Source of the DNA: Aphrocallistes beatrix
Taxonomy: Eukaryota; Porifera; Hexactinellida; Sceptrulophora; Aphrocallistidae
Assembly: GCA_963281255.1 (NCBI GenBank)
Contig: OY725490.1
Location: 868,001-932,000, forward strand
Length of the DNA: 64,000 bases
Direction: 5' to 3'
In this document: positions 55,164 through 64,000 of the stretch, piece by piece
How the letters are laid out: every line of letters begins with the position of its first letter
Position numbering within the stretch: position 1 is the first letter of the stretch
Position numbers and translations under genes: made by a program
The notes under the pieces: generated by a model
Told to the model about the DNA's origin: nothing
Seen by the model: only the letters and a program-made list of their open reading frames with translations
Database searches by the model: none

Positions 55164-56288
55164 CTAATGTTGGTTTTTTAGCAAGCGCTTCGTGAGTGAT
55201 GGATTAAGTTCGAACCGCACACATAACTTCTTTCGGAGATACGTTACGAGGTACACCAAACTAATCAGGAGGTATTGGGAGCCAATGATCAGCAGAGCGA
55301 GACTTAGGAATGAAAAAGTAACAAACAAATAGATCTTATGATTAAATAACTGCGTATCTGCATGTCTGTCCGATACGAGGGAAGTTTGATAAAATGGGGT
55401 ACCGTAGAGATAGTTAAAGAGACATGGACCATAGTGCAGCACCACTGAGGAGAAAAGACCATAGCTAGCTAGAAGATTGACAAAAACATTTAGAAGAAAT
55501 CCTAGGCCCATAGAGAACATTACTACTGCAAATTTGATGCGATTTTCTACTGAAGTTTTGACAAGTTTAGGTCTTCGAATCCTGAACTCATTAGTGCGCC
55601 ATTTCAGTGTCTGATAGAACATGCGAGTGTATCTATACCATATAAGGAAGTAGGCTAATTCTATCAAAGGCTCTACTAACTTCTCAAATAGAATGAGTTG
55701 AGGAACTGTCCCAGTTATGACAAGTAACAGAGACAAGATCGATGTAAATAAGAGGAAACGACGAATGAAGCGGAAAGGGTTCAAAGGAATAGAATGGAAT
55801 GTGATGTGCAGGAAATGCATGAGACAGATAATGAATCCCAAATAGAACAACATATTAACCTGCAACAATACAACCATAAAGGCTTTGATTGGGCTGTTAA
55901 TAATGAGTTCAATATCGAAGATACCAGAAGATATCAACTCTTTGGAACAGTTGGATTGCACAGGTCTGTTCAATACGTATGTGTATCCTGATAGTATCCA
56001 GGAACAACCAGAATATAATTGCATAGTTATGCACTCATTGATGTTGATTAGGAGCAGAAACACGAATTTTACCACATTACTCTTAGACTCACTAGCATTT
56101 TTGGAATCTCCTTCACGTAGATATGTCTTGTACAGCTTGAAATCAATCAGAATCCTTTTGACCAAAATCCATGCCCAGCAGAAAGTTAGCAGTATAAACA
56201 GAACATCCAATGGAATGATAATGTTGTGTTGAACCAAAGTTAAAATATATGTTGTGTTAGAATTTATCATGTTTGAATTGCAAAGCAA
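55164..56288 (-). CDS. Multi-pass membrane protein, family member 2 (intronless)
   Basis: A 374-residue single-exon protein, close to member 3 and more distant from member 1. The start is Met1 or Met7 (MLCNSNMINSNTTY). Hydrophobic segments fall near residues 22-42, 68-88, 135-160, 175-200, 255-280, 280-300 and 325-360. Conserved blocks are NPFRFIRRFLLFTSILSLLL, EKLVEPLIELAYFLIWYRYT, FYQTLKWRTNEF, HYGPCLFNYLYGTPFYQ and the C-terminal RLLKNQH. The loop after segment 2 holds Cys residues and an N-x-S/T site, so it could be extracellular. A TATA box and a conserved inverted repeat lie upstream. Function unknown. Confidence 0.85.
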   Translation of the reverse strand: MLCNSNMINSNTTYILTLVQHNIIIPLDVLFILLTFCWAWILVKRILIDFKLYKTYLREGDSKNASESKSNVVKFVFLLLININECITMQLYSGCSWILSGYTYVLNRPVQSNCSKELISSGIFDIELIINSPIKAFMVVLLQVNMLFYLGFIICLMHFLHITFHSIPLNPFRFIRRFLLFTSILSLLLVITGTVPQLILFEKLVEPLIELAYFLIWYRYTRMFYQTLKWRTNEFRIRRPKLVKTSVENRIKFAVVMFSMGLGFLLNVFVNLLASYGLFSSVVLHYGPCLFNYLYGTPFYQTSLVSDRHADTQLFNHKIYLFVTFSFLSLALLIIGSQYLLISLVYLVTYLRKKLCVRFELNPSLTKRLLKNQH

Positions 56289-56299
56289 CTATCCGCATT

Positions 56300-56309
56300 C
56301 TATTTATAC
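56300..56309 (-). promoter_or_regulatory. TATA box of multi-pass gene 2
   Basis: TATAAATAGAATGCGGATAG reads on the minus strand just upstream of the start. The GAATGCGGATAG part is also conserved before member 3, where the box is TATATATAAAG (58590-58600). Confidence 0.6.
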
Positions 56310-56318
56310 AGATCTGTT

Positions 56319-56398
56319 GAAATTGCTCCAGATTTGGCACAAATCTTGGTAAGCTGTTGTGGGATTGTTTCCAAGATTTTATGTAAATCTGGAGCAAT
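56319..56398. promoter_or_regulatory. Conserved inverted repeat upstream of multi-pass gene 2
   Basis: TTGCTCCAGATTT and its inverse AAATCTGGAGCAA lie about 55 bases apart. The same arrangement is at 58613-58679 before member 3. It could be a binding-site pair, a hairpin in a long leader, or an old MITE copied with the gene. Confidence 0.5.
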
Positions 56399-56409
56399 TA
56401 AGTAATTAC

Positions 56410-57441
56410 AAACGTAATATTACATAATACTTGGGCCAAGACTAATCTAATTTGATTGTGATCATACTCAGCCTAAAACTGCAGAGTCAACTTACACTTA
56501 TGGACTACTCTACTAAACAGTATATTTTAAAATTTTTGACACATCAGCAATTGGAAGTCAGCATGTTGACAGACATGAAGTCAATTCAATGCAGAATAAA
56601 TGCAAGCTGCTCCAAGTATGCCTAGCTATATTACAAATCTTTGTAATATATCTTCAAATCTTCATATTTAAAATCTTCACAAATATGGCCAATATATATA
56701 ACAAATTGCTGGAAATCTAGTGTTGAACATGAATTAAAATGATGATCTGGCACTGTCAAAAGAGGTTATAGATGTGGGACATATCGCTTTTGAAACGTGT
56801 TTTTTAAAGTGACACCAGGTGATACAAGTGGCTCCAAGTGGCGAAATATTGACATTGGAGTGATAAAAATCTGAAATAATGTTTAGAACCTCTATAACAG
56901 TGTTTCTCAAAGTAATTTAGCACACCGCCCCCTAATCAGGATTTTACTGTCGACACCGCCCCCTCCCTTTACTCATGATCCGTAAGCCACCAACAGTGTA
57001 ATTATTGTATTAATTAGCCACGGGAAACCATTGACAGTGTGATTAATGTACTTTCTAGCTCTAATAACTACAGTGAATGTTGAAATTTGTTTCAAAAATT
57101 GACCATCAATATTCTGGAATACATATTTTTGAGGGTCAAATATCGTAGATGTATTTCTAACAATACACATTAGCGCCCCCAACAACTTTTCAGCGCCCCA
57201 TGGGGGCTCTACGGCCCACTTTGAGAATCACTGCCCTATAAGGATCTAAAATTGATAAAAATGCACTTTGGGCACATTTTTAATGAAAAACAAATTTCCC
57301 GAGGGCTTTACTAGTTTAAACAGAGATTCATGAATAAGAACAAGACAGAATAAACAAATAGAACAAAGAAGTAACTGAAGAAAAACTCATCTCACTCTTA
57401 ATTTCACTCTCCCTTTCAGATGATAGCATATATTATAGTCT
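56410..57441. other. Spacer between multi-pass genes 2 and 3
   Basis: The first ~110 bases (ATTACATAATACTTGGGCCA onward) are shared with the region upstream of member 3, so the duplicated unit includes upstream DNA. The rest holds the hAT-type element at 56898-57233 and AT-rich DNA. Confidence 0.5.
56898..57233. mobile_element. hAT-type MITE, 336 bp
   Basis: Ends CAGTGTTTCTCAAAG and CTTTGAGAATCACTG, a classic hAT terminus. Flanked by CTCTATAA (56890-56897) and CCCTATAA (57234-57241), a 7/8 match. The interior has mirrored CCGCCCC and GCGCCCCATGGGGG runs. No transposase. Confidence 0.85.
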
Positions 57442-58545
57442 CTATCTCTTGAACTTTTGGTTATTGATCAAGCGCACTCTGAGTGAAGTATCAAGTCTGA
57501 ATCGCACATATAACTTACTTCGGAGATACAATATGAAGTACACCAAGCTAATCAGGAGGTACTGGGACCACACGATCAACAGAGCAAGGCTTTTGAATGA
57601 TAAAGTAACGATCACATAGATCTTGTGGAAAACTGACTGTGCATCTAGCTGTCTGTCCGATACGAGGAAAGGTTGATAGTATGGAGTACCGTAGAGATAG
57701 TTAAAGAGACATGGACCATAGTGCAGCACCACTGAGGAGAGAGTACTATAGCTAGAGAGAATATCGACAAAAACATACATAAGGATTGCAAAGCCCATAG
57801 AGAACATCACCACTGCAAATTTGATGCGACTTTCTGTTGAAGCATTGACAAGTTTAGGTCTTCGAATCCTGAACTCGTTGGTGCGCCATTTCAGTGTCTG
57901 ATAGAACATACGAGTGTATCTACACCATATAAGGAAGTAGGCCAACTCTATCAAAGGCTCTACTAACTTCTCAAATAGAATGAGTTGAGGAACTATCCCA
58001 GTTATGACAAGTAACAGAGACAAGATCGATGTGAATAAGAGGAAACGACGGATAAAGCGAAAAGGGTTCAATGGAATAGAATGGAATGTGATGTGCAGGA
58101 AATGCATGAGACAGATGATAAGTCCCAAATAGAAAATTAAACTAACATGTCCCAATACAACCATAAAGGCTTTGATTGGACTGTTAATAATGAGTTCAAG
58201 ATCGTATATGCCAGAAGATATCAACGCTTTGGAACAGTTGGGTAGCATAGCTCTGTTAAATATGTACTCGTTCTCTGACGGTATCCAAGCACCCACTGTA
58301 TATAATTGTACGTCGATGCATTCATTGATGATAATTAGGAGCAGAAACACGAATTTCACCACATTACTCTTAGAGACACTAGCGTTTCTGGAATCTCCTT
58401 CACGTAGACATGTCCTGTACATCTTGAAACCAATCAGAATCTTTTTGACCAAATGAACTGTCCAGCAAAAAGTCAGTATTATGAACACAATGTCCATTGG
58501 AATAACAAGGGAGTGTTGAATCAAAATAATGGAAGATGCTAACAT
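57442..58545 (-). CDS. Multi-pass membrane protein, family member 3 (intronless)
   Basis: A 367-residue single-exon paralogue of member 2, about 2.3 kb away in the same orientation. It carries the same blocks (NPFRFIRRFLLFTSILSLLL, EPLIELAYFLIWCRYTRMFY, RIKFAVVMFSMG, HYGPCLFNYLYGTPYYQ) and ends RLINNQKFKR. The central third is nearly identical to member 2. The first segment, the loop after segment 2 and the last third differ more, as expected if the ends meet variable partners. It has a TATA box and the same upstream inverted repeat. Function unknown. Confidence 0.85.
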   Translation of the reverse strand: MLASSIILIQHSLVIPMDIVFIILTFCWTVHLVKKILIGFKMYRTCLREGDSRNASVSKSNVVKFVFLLLIIINECIDVQLYTVGAWIPSENEYIFNRAMLPNCSKALISSGIYDLELIINSPIKAFMVVLGHVSLIFYLGLIICLMHFLHITFHSIPLNPFRFIRRFLLFTSILSLLLVITGIVPQLILFEKLVEPLIELAYFLIWCRYTRMFYQTLKWRTNEFRIRRPKLVNASTESRIKFAVVMFSMGFAILMYVFVDILSSYSTLSSVVLHYGPCLFNYLYGTPYYQPFLVSDRQLDAQSVFHKIYVIVTLSFKSLALLIVWSQYLLISLVYFILYLRSKLYVRFRLDTSLRVRLINNQKFKR

Positions 58546-58589
58546 ATTAAAATTTATGTTTGAATTGTATAGTAGCTATCCGCATTCTG

Positions 58590-58600
58590 CTTTATATATA
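58590..58600 (-). promoter_or_regulatory. TATA box of multi-pass gene 3
   Basis: TATATATAAAG on the minus strand, followed by GCAGAATGCGGATAG, in register with the box before member 2. Confidence 0.55.
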
Positions 58601-58612
58601 CTATATGTTATG

Positions 58613-58679
58613 TTGCTCCAGATTTGTCACAAATCTTATTGTAGGATGCTTGCCAATATTTTATGTAAATCTGGAGCAA
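58613..58679. promoter_or_regulatory. Conserved inverted repeat upstream of multi-pass gene 3
   Basis: Same arms as at 56319-56398 (TTGCTCCAGATTT, AAATCTGGAGCAA), with a shorter and diverged loop. Confidence 0.5.
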
Positions 58680-59098
58680 TCAATTCCAAACTTAATATTA
58701 CATAATACTTGGGCCAGGACTTATCTAACTTGATTGTGATCATACTCTGCATAAAACTCCAGAGTCAACTTACACATATGGACTACTCCGTGAAACAATA
58801 CATTCACAAATCATTGACACATCAGCAATTGGAAGTCAGCATGTTAACAGACAGAATAAATGCAAGCTTTACTGCTCCAAGTAACTAGATATTATTACAA
58901 ATCATTGTAATAATATATCTTCAAATATTTCACATTAATTCATATTTTATGCGAGAAATGAGATCTCAACGGCTGAGTTTGGGGAATTCGACTGCGTAGC
59001 TTTCAAAGTTCACTAAAATCTCAACTATGAATATACTTAGGGCGTTCAATATGTTTCAGGCCCAACTATATAATTCGAAAGGCAACTGAAGCAATGTA

Positions 59099-59287
59099 CA
59101 GTCGACTCCGCTTAATAGGGTCACTGTTTAATCGGGTCAGCCGCTTAATCGGGTCACTTCTGACAGGAACGGAATAGCTCTCACACATAGATGCTAATAC
59201 AAAAATATTTTCGGTTAATAGGGTTCTCCGCTTAATCGGGTCAAAATATGCCCTGATCGATGTGACCCTATTAAGCGGAGTCGACTG
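59099..59287. mobile_element. Pogo-like MITE
   Basis: Ends CAGTCGACTCCGCTTAATAG and the inverse with TA on both sides. It contains a partial internal duplication of the CGCTTAATCGGGTCA word. Its right flanking TA is also the left flanking TA of the next element. Confidence 0.8.
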
Positions 59288-59885
59288 TACACTGCCTGGA
59301 CAAAAGTATTCGTACACCCCATAATTCCCCATACAAATAGTTATAATACTGATTTATTTAGCGAGTCAATGTATTTAATTGGTAAGAATACGCTTAATCA
59401 TAGCATTCTATACACTAAGGCAATGGTGCTGATCAGTGGACTTGGACTAGGGATTGGTTAGATCAGTTAGTTTATTTTGATTTCAAAATTATAATACAAT
59501 TGTAAATTTGCTGTAACTACCCATACTAAGTAAATAATTAGTAACATACTTCCCTTTTATGAAATCATGAATGGTCTGGAGATAATTTCATACATAGTGG
59601 ACATATAATAAGTAAATTAAAAAATAATTAAGCAGAAATAAGTATAATTGGTAACATATGATTCACAGTTAAAGAGCATAGAGATAGTTTAGAAAGTTGA
59701 GTAGAAGCGAGATATGATGATATGGGTAGAATGTAATTCCGATGCGTCTTGAATAAGTGTCATTGTAGCCGTTAGTGGAGTTCTTCGATAATTATAAAGT
59801 AGAGATTTCATTCAGACGGTTGTAGATACAGGAGTGATAGATCATGTCGGAGGATTTATCTATAAGAATATAATACAATAATTAG

Positions 59886-60094
59886 GTACCGTAAACTGGG
59901 GCGACTTTGGCCCCAGAAAATATACTCAAACTCATGAATCAATGTAATCACATTGACAATATGTTGAATGAAACTCTCAATATATCCAAAGACATTTAAA
60001 CCGCAATATTTCTAAGTTTGAGTATATTTTATTAAAATTGCTATTGTGGGGCAAAGTCACCTCCTAGGGCCAAAGTCGCCCCAGTTTACGGTAC
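59886..60094. mobile_element. MITE with GTACCGTAAACTGGGGCGAC ends
   Basis: The two ends are mirror images through GTAAACTGGGGCGACTTTGG. It is 209 bp and inside the 2.87-kb element. Confidence 0.7.
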
Positions 60095-60148
60095 TAACTT
60101 TGGTTCGAAATAATATTTGTAACGGATATAGATAATTATCAGTACATA

Positions 60149-60417
60149 CAGGGTGTTTCAAATGTCTTGGTACCGCTTCTAATAGAGCCACGAAAACTAA
60201 GAAATAAAAAAATTATCAATCGGGCCGCTGAAATAGTAATATCGAAATCTTTCTTAGATAATTTAGTGAGTAGTATGCCAAATCGAGTTAGGAAAGTACT
60301 ATAATTTAAAGGTTATTATATTGGCAAATGAAATTCAAAGTGAATGAAATTCAGCATGTATTATATGTAGTATTTAAGTTAAAATGTTCAAGGGGCCAAG
60401 ACTTTTGAAACACCCTG
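60149..60417. mobile_element. Mariner-like MITE (CAGGGTGTTTCAAA ends)
   Basis: Ends CAGGGTGTTTCAAATGTCTT and AAGACTTTTGAAACACCCTG. 269 bp, non-coding. A single end of a similar element is at 36826. Confidence 0.65.
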
Positions 60418-60422
60418 TCAAG

Positions 60423-60619
60423 CAGCGGTTCTGAACCTGGGGTACCCATAGCACCCCCAGGGGGTACCTGCGGTAAATTTTTTTAATTAAGCAATATATT
60501 CATGCAGTTCATCCCAAACCAAACCAACAAACAAAATAAAACAAAAATTAGAGGGGTACGTGAAACCTCATTTTCGCACCAAGGGGTATACTGACTGAAA
60601 AGGTTCAGAACTACTGCTG
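60423..60619. mobile_element. hAT-like MITE (CAGCGGTTCTGAACC ends)
   Basis: Ends CAGCGGTTCTGAACCTGGGG and GGTTCAGAACTACTGCTG. No clear target duplication. A fragment of a relative lies at about 36785-36825. Confidence 0.6.
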
Positions 60620-61070
60620 TAGAGCCTCAACAAATAGATAGCAACTCTCGATATTACTCATTGTTTTAGTTATAATTAGAAATATATCAACCGCGGAGCT
60701 AGACCCTAACGGAATTGGACGAACAATGGTTGGAAATACAATTGTGGGGATCACTTGGGCTGTCAATGGCGCCGAAGACAGTGGAATGAAATATTCAAAG
60801 ATTCACTGTATGTATTTCACCTTATTATTGACTCGTCAGACGTCTGACGAGTCAATAAGCTTAAATAATTGCACTCTCGAAGTGATGGATGAAAAACTAC
60901 ATGATTTTGAATAGAACATTCAGTTTGAGAGCTATTAAAACCCGGCGATGCCTGTGGGGTCAAAGGTATAAATAGAAATGACCCCATTTTCATTTTCACT
61001 TTCACTTTCACTTTCACTATAGGCATGCAAGGGTTAAGTTGAAATATTAGTAAATACTTATCAACCTCAT

Positions 61071-61161
61071 CAGGGTTTCTTTCAGGATTTTATGTAAGGG
61101 GGGCAAATGAAGGTTTGTAGAACTATAGGGGGGGGCAAATGCCCCCCTGAAAGAAACCCTG
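61071..61161. mobile_element. 91-bp MITE (CAGGGTTTCTTTCAGG ends)
   Basis: Perfect 16-base inverted ends around G/C-rich mirrored runs (GGGGGGCAAATG). CTCAT is on both sides, a 5-bp duplication like that of the 22286 element. Confidence 0.75.
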
Positions 61162-61334
61162 CTCATTGAGGATGGTCTCAACTTAGCGAGTGTCATTTAT
61201 AGAAATTCGCGAGGTCGGAATTGTGACGTTTTTATTTTCAAATGCTTTGATATATAATTCGTCGTTAATTGACATGGATCGGTCATTAAAGGTCCGGTTT
61301 CTGAAATAACTATCTCAATAAAAAATAAGAGTTG

Positions 61335-61670
61335 TTACACATGAGCTATCCAGCCGTTTCGTAGGTCGATTAAATTTAGTCTAGAAAGAAGATCTGGAAA
61401 TGAACTAACTAAGAACTTATCTACCTTTTCTTCGTTGTCAGTAATGCTCTTAGAGTAGGCAGATTCCATCAGCAAACGTTCTTTGTGATCCAAAGATAGT
61501 CTCTTAGCTAGGAATTGGTTTCGCATAGATAGGAAGGTTGGGGAATGTACTGGGTACTGCAGCTTATTAAGAGCTATTCTATCTCTGGAAACTGTAACAG
61601 TGCGAAGCCCGTCATTGCAGGTAATGGTTCTCTCAAATCTCGATGTCATCTGGTTTGAAATGATGTACAC
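61335..61670 (-). CDS. Unrecognised 111-residue exon or small gene inside the TIR element
   Basis: An open frame (NQMTSRFERTITCNDGLRTV near the start, SFPDLLSRLNLIDLRNGWIA near the end) with balanced composition and no repeats, ending at a stop. A splice acceptor (CCGTTTAG) lies just upstream at about 61677, and the frame remains open back to it, so this may be a last exon. The upstream stretch 61741-61866 encodes MSCPGCQSNYRSQAE but reaches a stop before its best donor, so I do not join the two. I recognise no domain. Because it lies between the ends of a transposon it may be cargo or an element protein. Confidence 0.4.
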   Translation of the reverse strand: MYIISNQMTSRFERTITCNDGLRTVTVSRDRIALNKLQYPVHSPTFLSMRNQFLAKRLSLDHKERLLMESAYSKSITDNEEKVDKFLVSSFPDLLSRLNLIDLRNGWIAHV

Positions 61671-62627
61671 ATAGCTAAACGGTGAGTAGAAGTGTAAATC
61701 TGACGATCAGTAAATGAAACATAATCATATAAACTTACTCTCAATTGCGTGTTTGCATAGTCCTTCCGTGGGTGTGGAATTGCTCTAAACCATTCTTCAG
61801 TTTCAGGTTTTCAGAGGTAGATTCTGCTTGACTTCTATAATTAGACTGGCAGCCTGGACAGGACATTGTCGTTCGAATGAGTAATAATAATTTGATACGT
61901 ATGTGCAGTCAGGAGTGTTTCAGATTGAGTTTGAATTGTGTATATGAAAAGACAGTGATTTGTAGAACTTTACAACAAGGTAGTAAATAAATATGTAATT
62001 AATGTGGTTGATTTTAAAACAATACAAATAAGTAGTATGTTTATGTACAAAAGTAATGTGGTTGGTTTAAATTAAATTCTCTACAGGGTTATCCTCAAAC
62101 CATTTCGAAGTAAATCGATGTAGAATTCATGAAAACGATCAGTATGCAATGTCCGAAGCTATATACCAGCATAATCGAACCATTTTTAGGAAATCAAATT
62201 TGACTGATCTAACCAATCCCTAGTCCAAGTCCACTGATCAGCACCATTGCCTTAGTGTATAGAATGCTATGGCTTAATTTAACTTTAAATTCGAATTCTC
62301 CATATTCGAATTACTCACTTTTTAATCTTTCAACTTGTTTACACTCTCACAAAGAAATATTTTCAAACTGTGCCACCTCATACCACCAGTGCCATCATAT
62401 ACAATGGTGATCACTTGCGACATGTGGCATAGGAAAACAAATGCTGAAAATACTTAATCTAGTAATTAAGTTGAAAACTTATAAAGTGGGTAATTTGAAT
62501 GTGGAGAATTCGAATTTGATTAAGGTATCTCTTACCAATTAAATACCTTGACTCGTTAAATAAATCAGTATTATAACTATTTGTATGGGGAATTATGGAG
62601 TGTACGAATACTTTTGTCCAGGCAGTG

Positions 62628-63636
62628 TATTTTAAATTCGTTTATTGTATTCGTTAGAGGATTATCTTTCTACTGGCAATTTGATTTGCTGTGATAATAT
62701 AATTATTGTGGTTAGCAAACACTATTTATACACCCGATTTACGGTCCTTGTATTTATGGGGAGTTTTAGCTTAATATTTGATTTATTTCAGTTCTGAGCA
62801 AACTTAGATCAAAACTAATCTCTCCATTGAATTCTGCAAATCAAATAACATAGAGATTGACTTCTTTGAACTCTTCTAATTTTAAGCTGGGGGAATATTG
62901 TGTTTTCTTTGCAATTCACTGTCCCAAAAAATTGGGAAAAATCCACCATAATTAGTATAACATCTTTTTATCACAAAACATTCAACTGAACACCTCACGT
63001 TTGCATCTTCTCCATGCCTTCTTGATTATTTCACATTTCAACGATATTATTCAACAATTTTGAGGAATTTTATCCATACAAATTGTTCACCAGTCTTTTT
63101 CAATGGCAAAATTAAAATCTTTTACAAGAATCGTAAACCGGGTCTATAATCGTGTGCGCTAACCACAGTAATTATATTAATAACACAGCAACCAACATAC
63201 CAGTCGAAGCATAATCCTGCAACGAATTCATTAAACGAATTGAAAATACTTTGTCTTTGTTACCTTTTAACGTATAAAGTTGGGCCTAGAAAATATTGAA
63301 CGTCCTAAGTATTCCAGTGCATCAACATACTCTCCTCATCTTTCAACAAACTTAATGGATCTCATCATGGCTCTATCGATCAACATTTTTGTATTTAGTC
63401 AGTTTAAATGATTTCCAAATCAAAACAAACATTTGATATCATTCAGCAGCAAAAAGCAATATTTATATGTGATACCAATATTCACTGGTTTAAATAGAAA
63501 ATCATAACTAAGAGCAAAACAGAATAAACTAACAGAACAAAGAAGTAACTGAAGAAATTGTAGTACATTCTATGGACACAGAGACTCATCTCACTTTTAA
63601 TTCACTCTCCCTTTCAGATAATAACAATCTTATATA
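62628..63636. other. Spacer downstream of multi-pass gene 4
   Basis: AT-rich DNA without a gene I can support. The words ATTTATACACCCGATTTACGG and CCGGGTCTATAATCGTGT are loosely mirrored (62735 and 63140), which could mark the edges of a worn element. Confidence 0.35.
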
Positions 63637-64000
63637 TTATAATCCCTGCCTCTTAAACTTTTGGTTATTGATCAGGCGCACTCTGAGTGAAGGATTAAGT
63701 CTGAACCGCACACATAACTTCCTTCGGAGATACGTTACAAGGTACATCAAGCTAATTAGGAGGAACTGGGAGCACACGATCAACAGAGCAAGGGTTTCAA
63801 AAGAGAAAGCAATATACACATAGATCTTGTGGAAAATTAACATCGTATCTAGCTGTCTGTCCGATACGAGGAGAGGTTGATAGTATGGAGTACCATAGAG
63901 ATAGTTAAAGAGACATGGACCATAGTGTAGCACCACTAAGGAGAGAGTACTATAGCTAGCGAGAATCTTGACAAAAATAAACATCAAATTTCCCAGACCC
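63637..64000 (-). CDS. Multi-pass membrane protein, family member 4 (C-terminal part, cut by the right edge)
   Basis: The frame is open to the window edge and aligns without a break to the last third of members 2 and 3: FVKILASYSTLSLVVLHYGP, LFNYLYGTPYYQPLLVSDRQ, and a C-terminal RVRLINNQKFKRQGL. Same strand as the other three. The 3' flank also resembles that of member 3 (CAGAACAAAGAAGTAACTGA), so the duplicated unit includes downstream DNA. Confidence 0.85.
   Translation of the reverse strand, partial: GLGNLMFIFVKILASYSTLSLVVLHYGPCLFNYLYGTPYYQPLLVSDRQLDTMLIFHKIYVYIAFSFETLALLIVCSQFLLISLMYLVTYLRRKLCVRFRLNPSLRVRLINNQKFKRQGL

Larger units (their letters stand above)
59399..62271. mobile_element. 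2,873-bp TIR element with 68-bp ends and 7-bp target duplication
   Basis: The first 68 bases (CATAGCATTCTATACACTAA...) recur inverted and essentially identical at the other end (...TTAGTGTATAGAATGCTATG). GCTTAAT is duplicated at 59392-59398 and 62272-62278. The host here is the Tc1-like MITE, whose intact copy has the site once. Duplications of 7-8 bases and a CA start suit P-type elements, but I find no transposase. It holds a 111-residue open exon and four smaller MITEs. The near-perfect ends suggest a fairly recent insertion; the cargo of nested MITEs suggests the lineage is old. Confidence 0.85.
59290..62627. mobile_element. Tc1/mariner-type MITE split by a larger element
   Basis: The halves 59290-59398 and 62279-62627 together match the intact copy at 9135-9595 in length and sequence. 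The outer ends are CACTGCCTGGACAAAAGTAT and its inverse, flanked by TA. Confidence 0.85.

Noticed and set aside
50552-58545. Calling the multi-pass family GPCRs or insect-type gustatory receptors
   Set aside because: Segment number and length would allow it, but neither DRY/NPxxY nor the C-terminal gustatory-receptor motif is present; left as unknown.
60726-61026. Small frames on both strands (62 and 69 residues) inside the TIR element
   Set aside because: One runs over a perfect TCGTCAGACGTCTGACGA palindrome, the other over a TTTCAC tandem repeat; neither looks coding.
61741-61866. Possible first exon (MSCPGCQSNYRSQAE) for the 111-residue frame
   Set aside because: The frame meets a stop before the best donor, and the donor phase does not fit the acceptor at 61677 without including that stop.
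1-64000. LTR retroelements, Polintons, CRISPR arrays and rRNA
   Set aside because: I looked for paired long direct repeats, reverse transcriptase or integrase motifs, regularly spaced repeats and conserved RNA genes and saw none. tRNA genes could be missed by eye.

Overview
The window looks like animal nuclear DNA from an early-branching metazoan, most likely a sponge. It is AT-rich, has short GT-AG introns, and carries Ig/FN3 single-pass receptors, a copine, an NHL-propeller protein and many small DNA transposons. The sponge assignment is inference from gene style, not from a marker gene. I saw no reverse transcriptase, integrase or capsid sequence, no rRNA, and no CRISPR array.

Region 1 (1-49,800) is a cluster of related cell-surface receptor genes. 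The shared layout is a signal-peptide exon, one Ig-like exon, a variable number of one-exon FN3 domains (all phase 1-1), a membrane-proximal FN3-like domain split over two exons, a Ser/Thr/Pro stalk in tiny exons, one transmembrane exon and a cytoplasmic tail. Three copies have a readable body: gene A (minus, 199-6575, running off the left edge), gene B (plus, 12226-18207) and gene D (minus, 38260-29909, crossing a 200-base assembly gap). Gene F (plus, 44261-49792) is a more distant member whose ~250-residue tail is packed with YxxM tyrosine motifs. Between them lie two decayed 3' copies: E (minus, about 9040-10515) and C (plus, 21446-24193). There are also copies of the upstream region with no gene attached. 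Much of the region consists of inverted duplications of itself: E mirrors the 3' end of B, C mirrors the 3' end of D, and the upstream regions of B and D mirror each other. An intronless NHL-repeat protein gene (40613-41761) sits between D and F.

Region 2 (49,800-64,000) holds a tandem family of single-exon multi-pass membrane proteins, all on the minus strand (50552-51742, 55164-56288, 57442-58545, and a C-terminal part at 63637-64000). An intronless copine gene (52913-54580) sits between the first two.

Small non-autonomous DNA transposons fill introns and spacers. Many can be delimited to the base by target-site duplications (TSDs) seen directly: several families with 8-bp TSDs, pogo-like and Tc1-like families with TA, a Helitron-like family, and a 2.87-kb element with 68-bp terminal inverted repeats (TIRs) and a 7-bp TSD that sits inside a Tc1-like element. 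Empty sites in the duplicated segments let several insertions be dated relative to the duplications.

Working interpretation (inference): a recombining receptor cluster of the kind used for self/non-self or microbe recognition. Paralogues differ in FN3 number and in tail signalling motifs; one carries a PI3-kinase-type docking tail.
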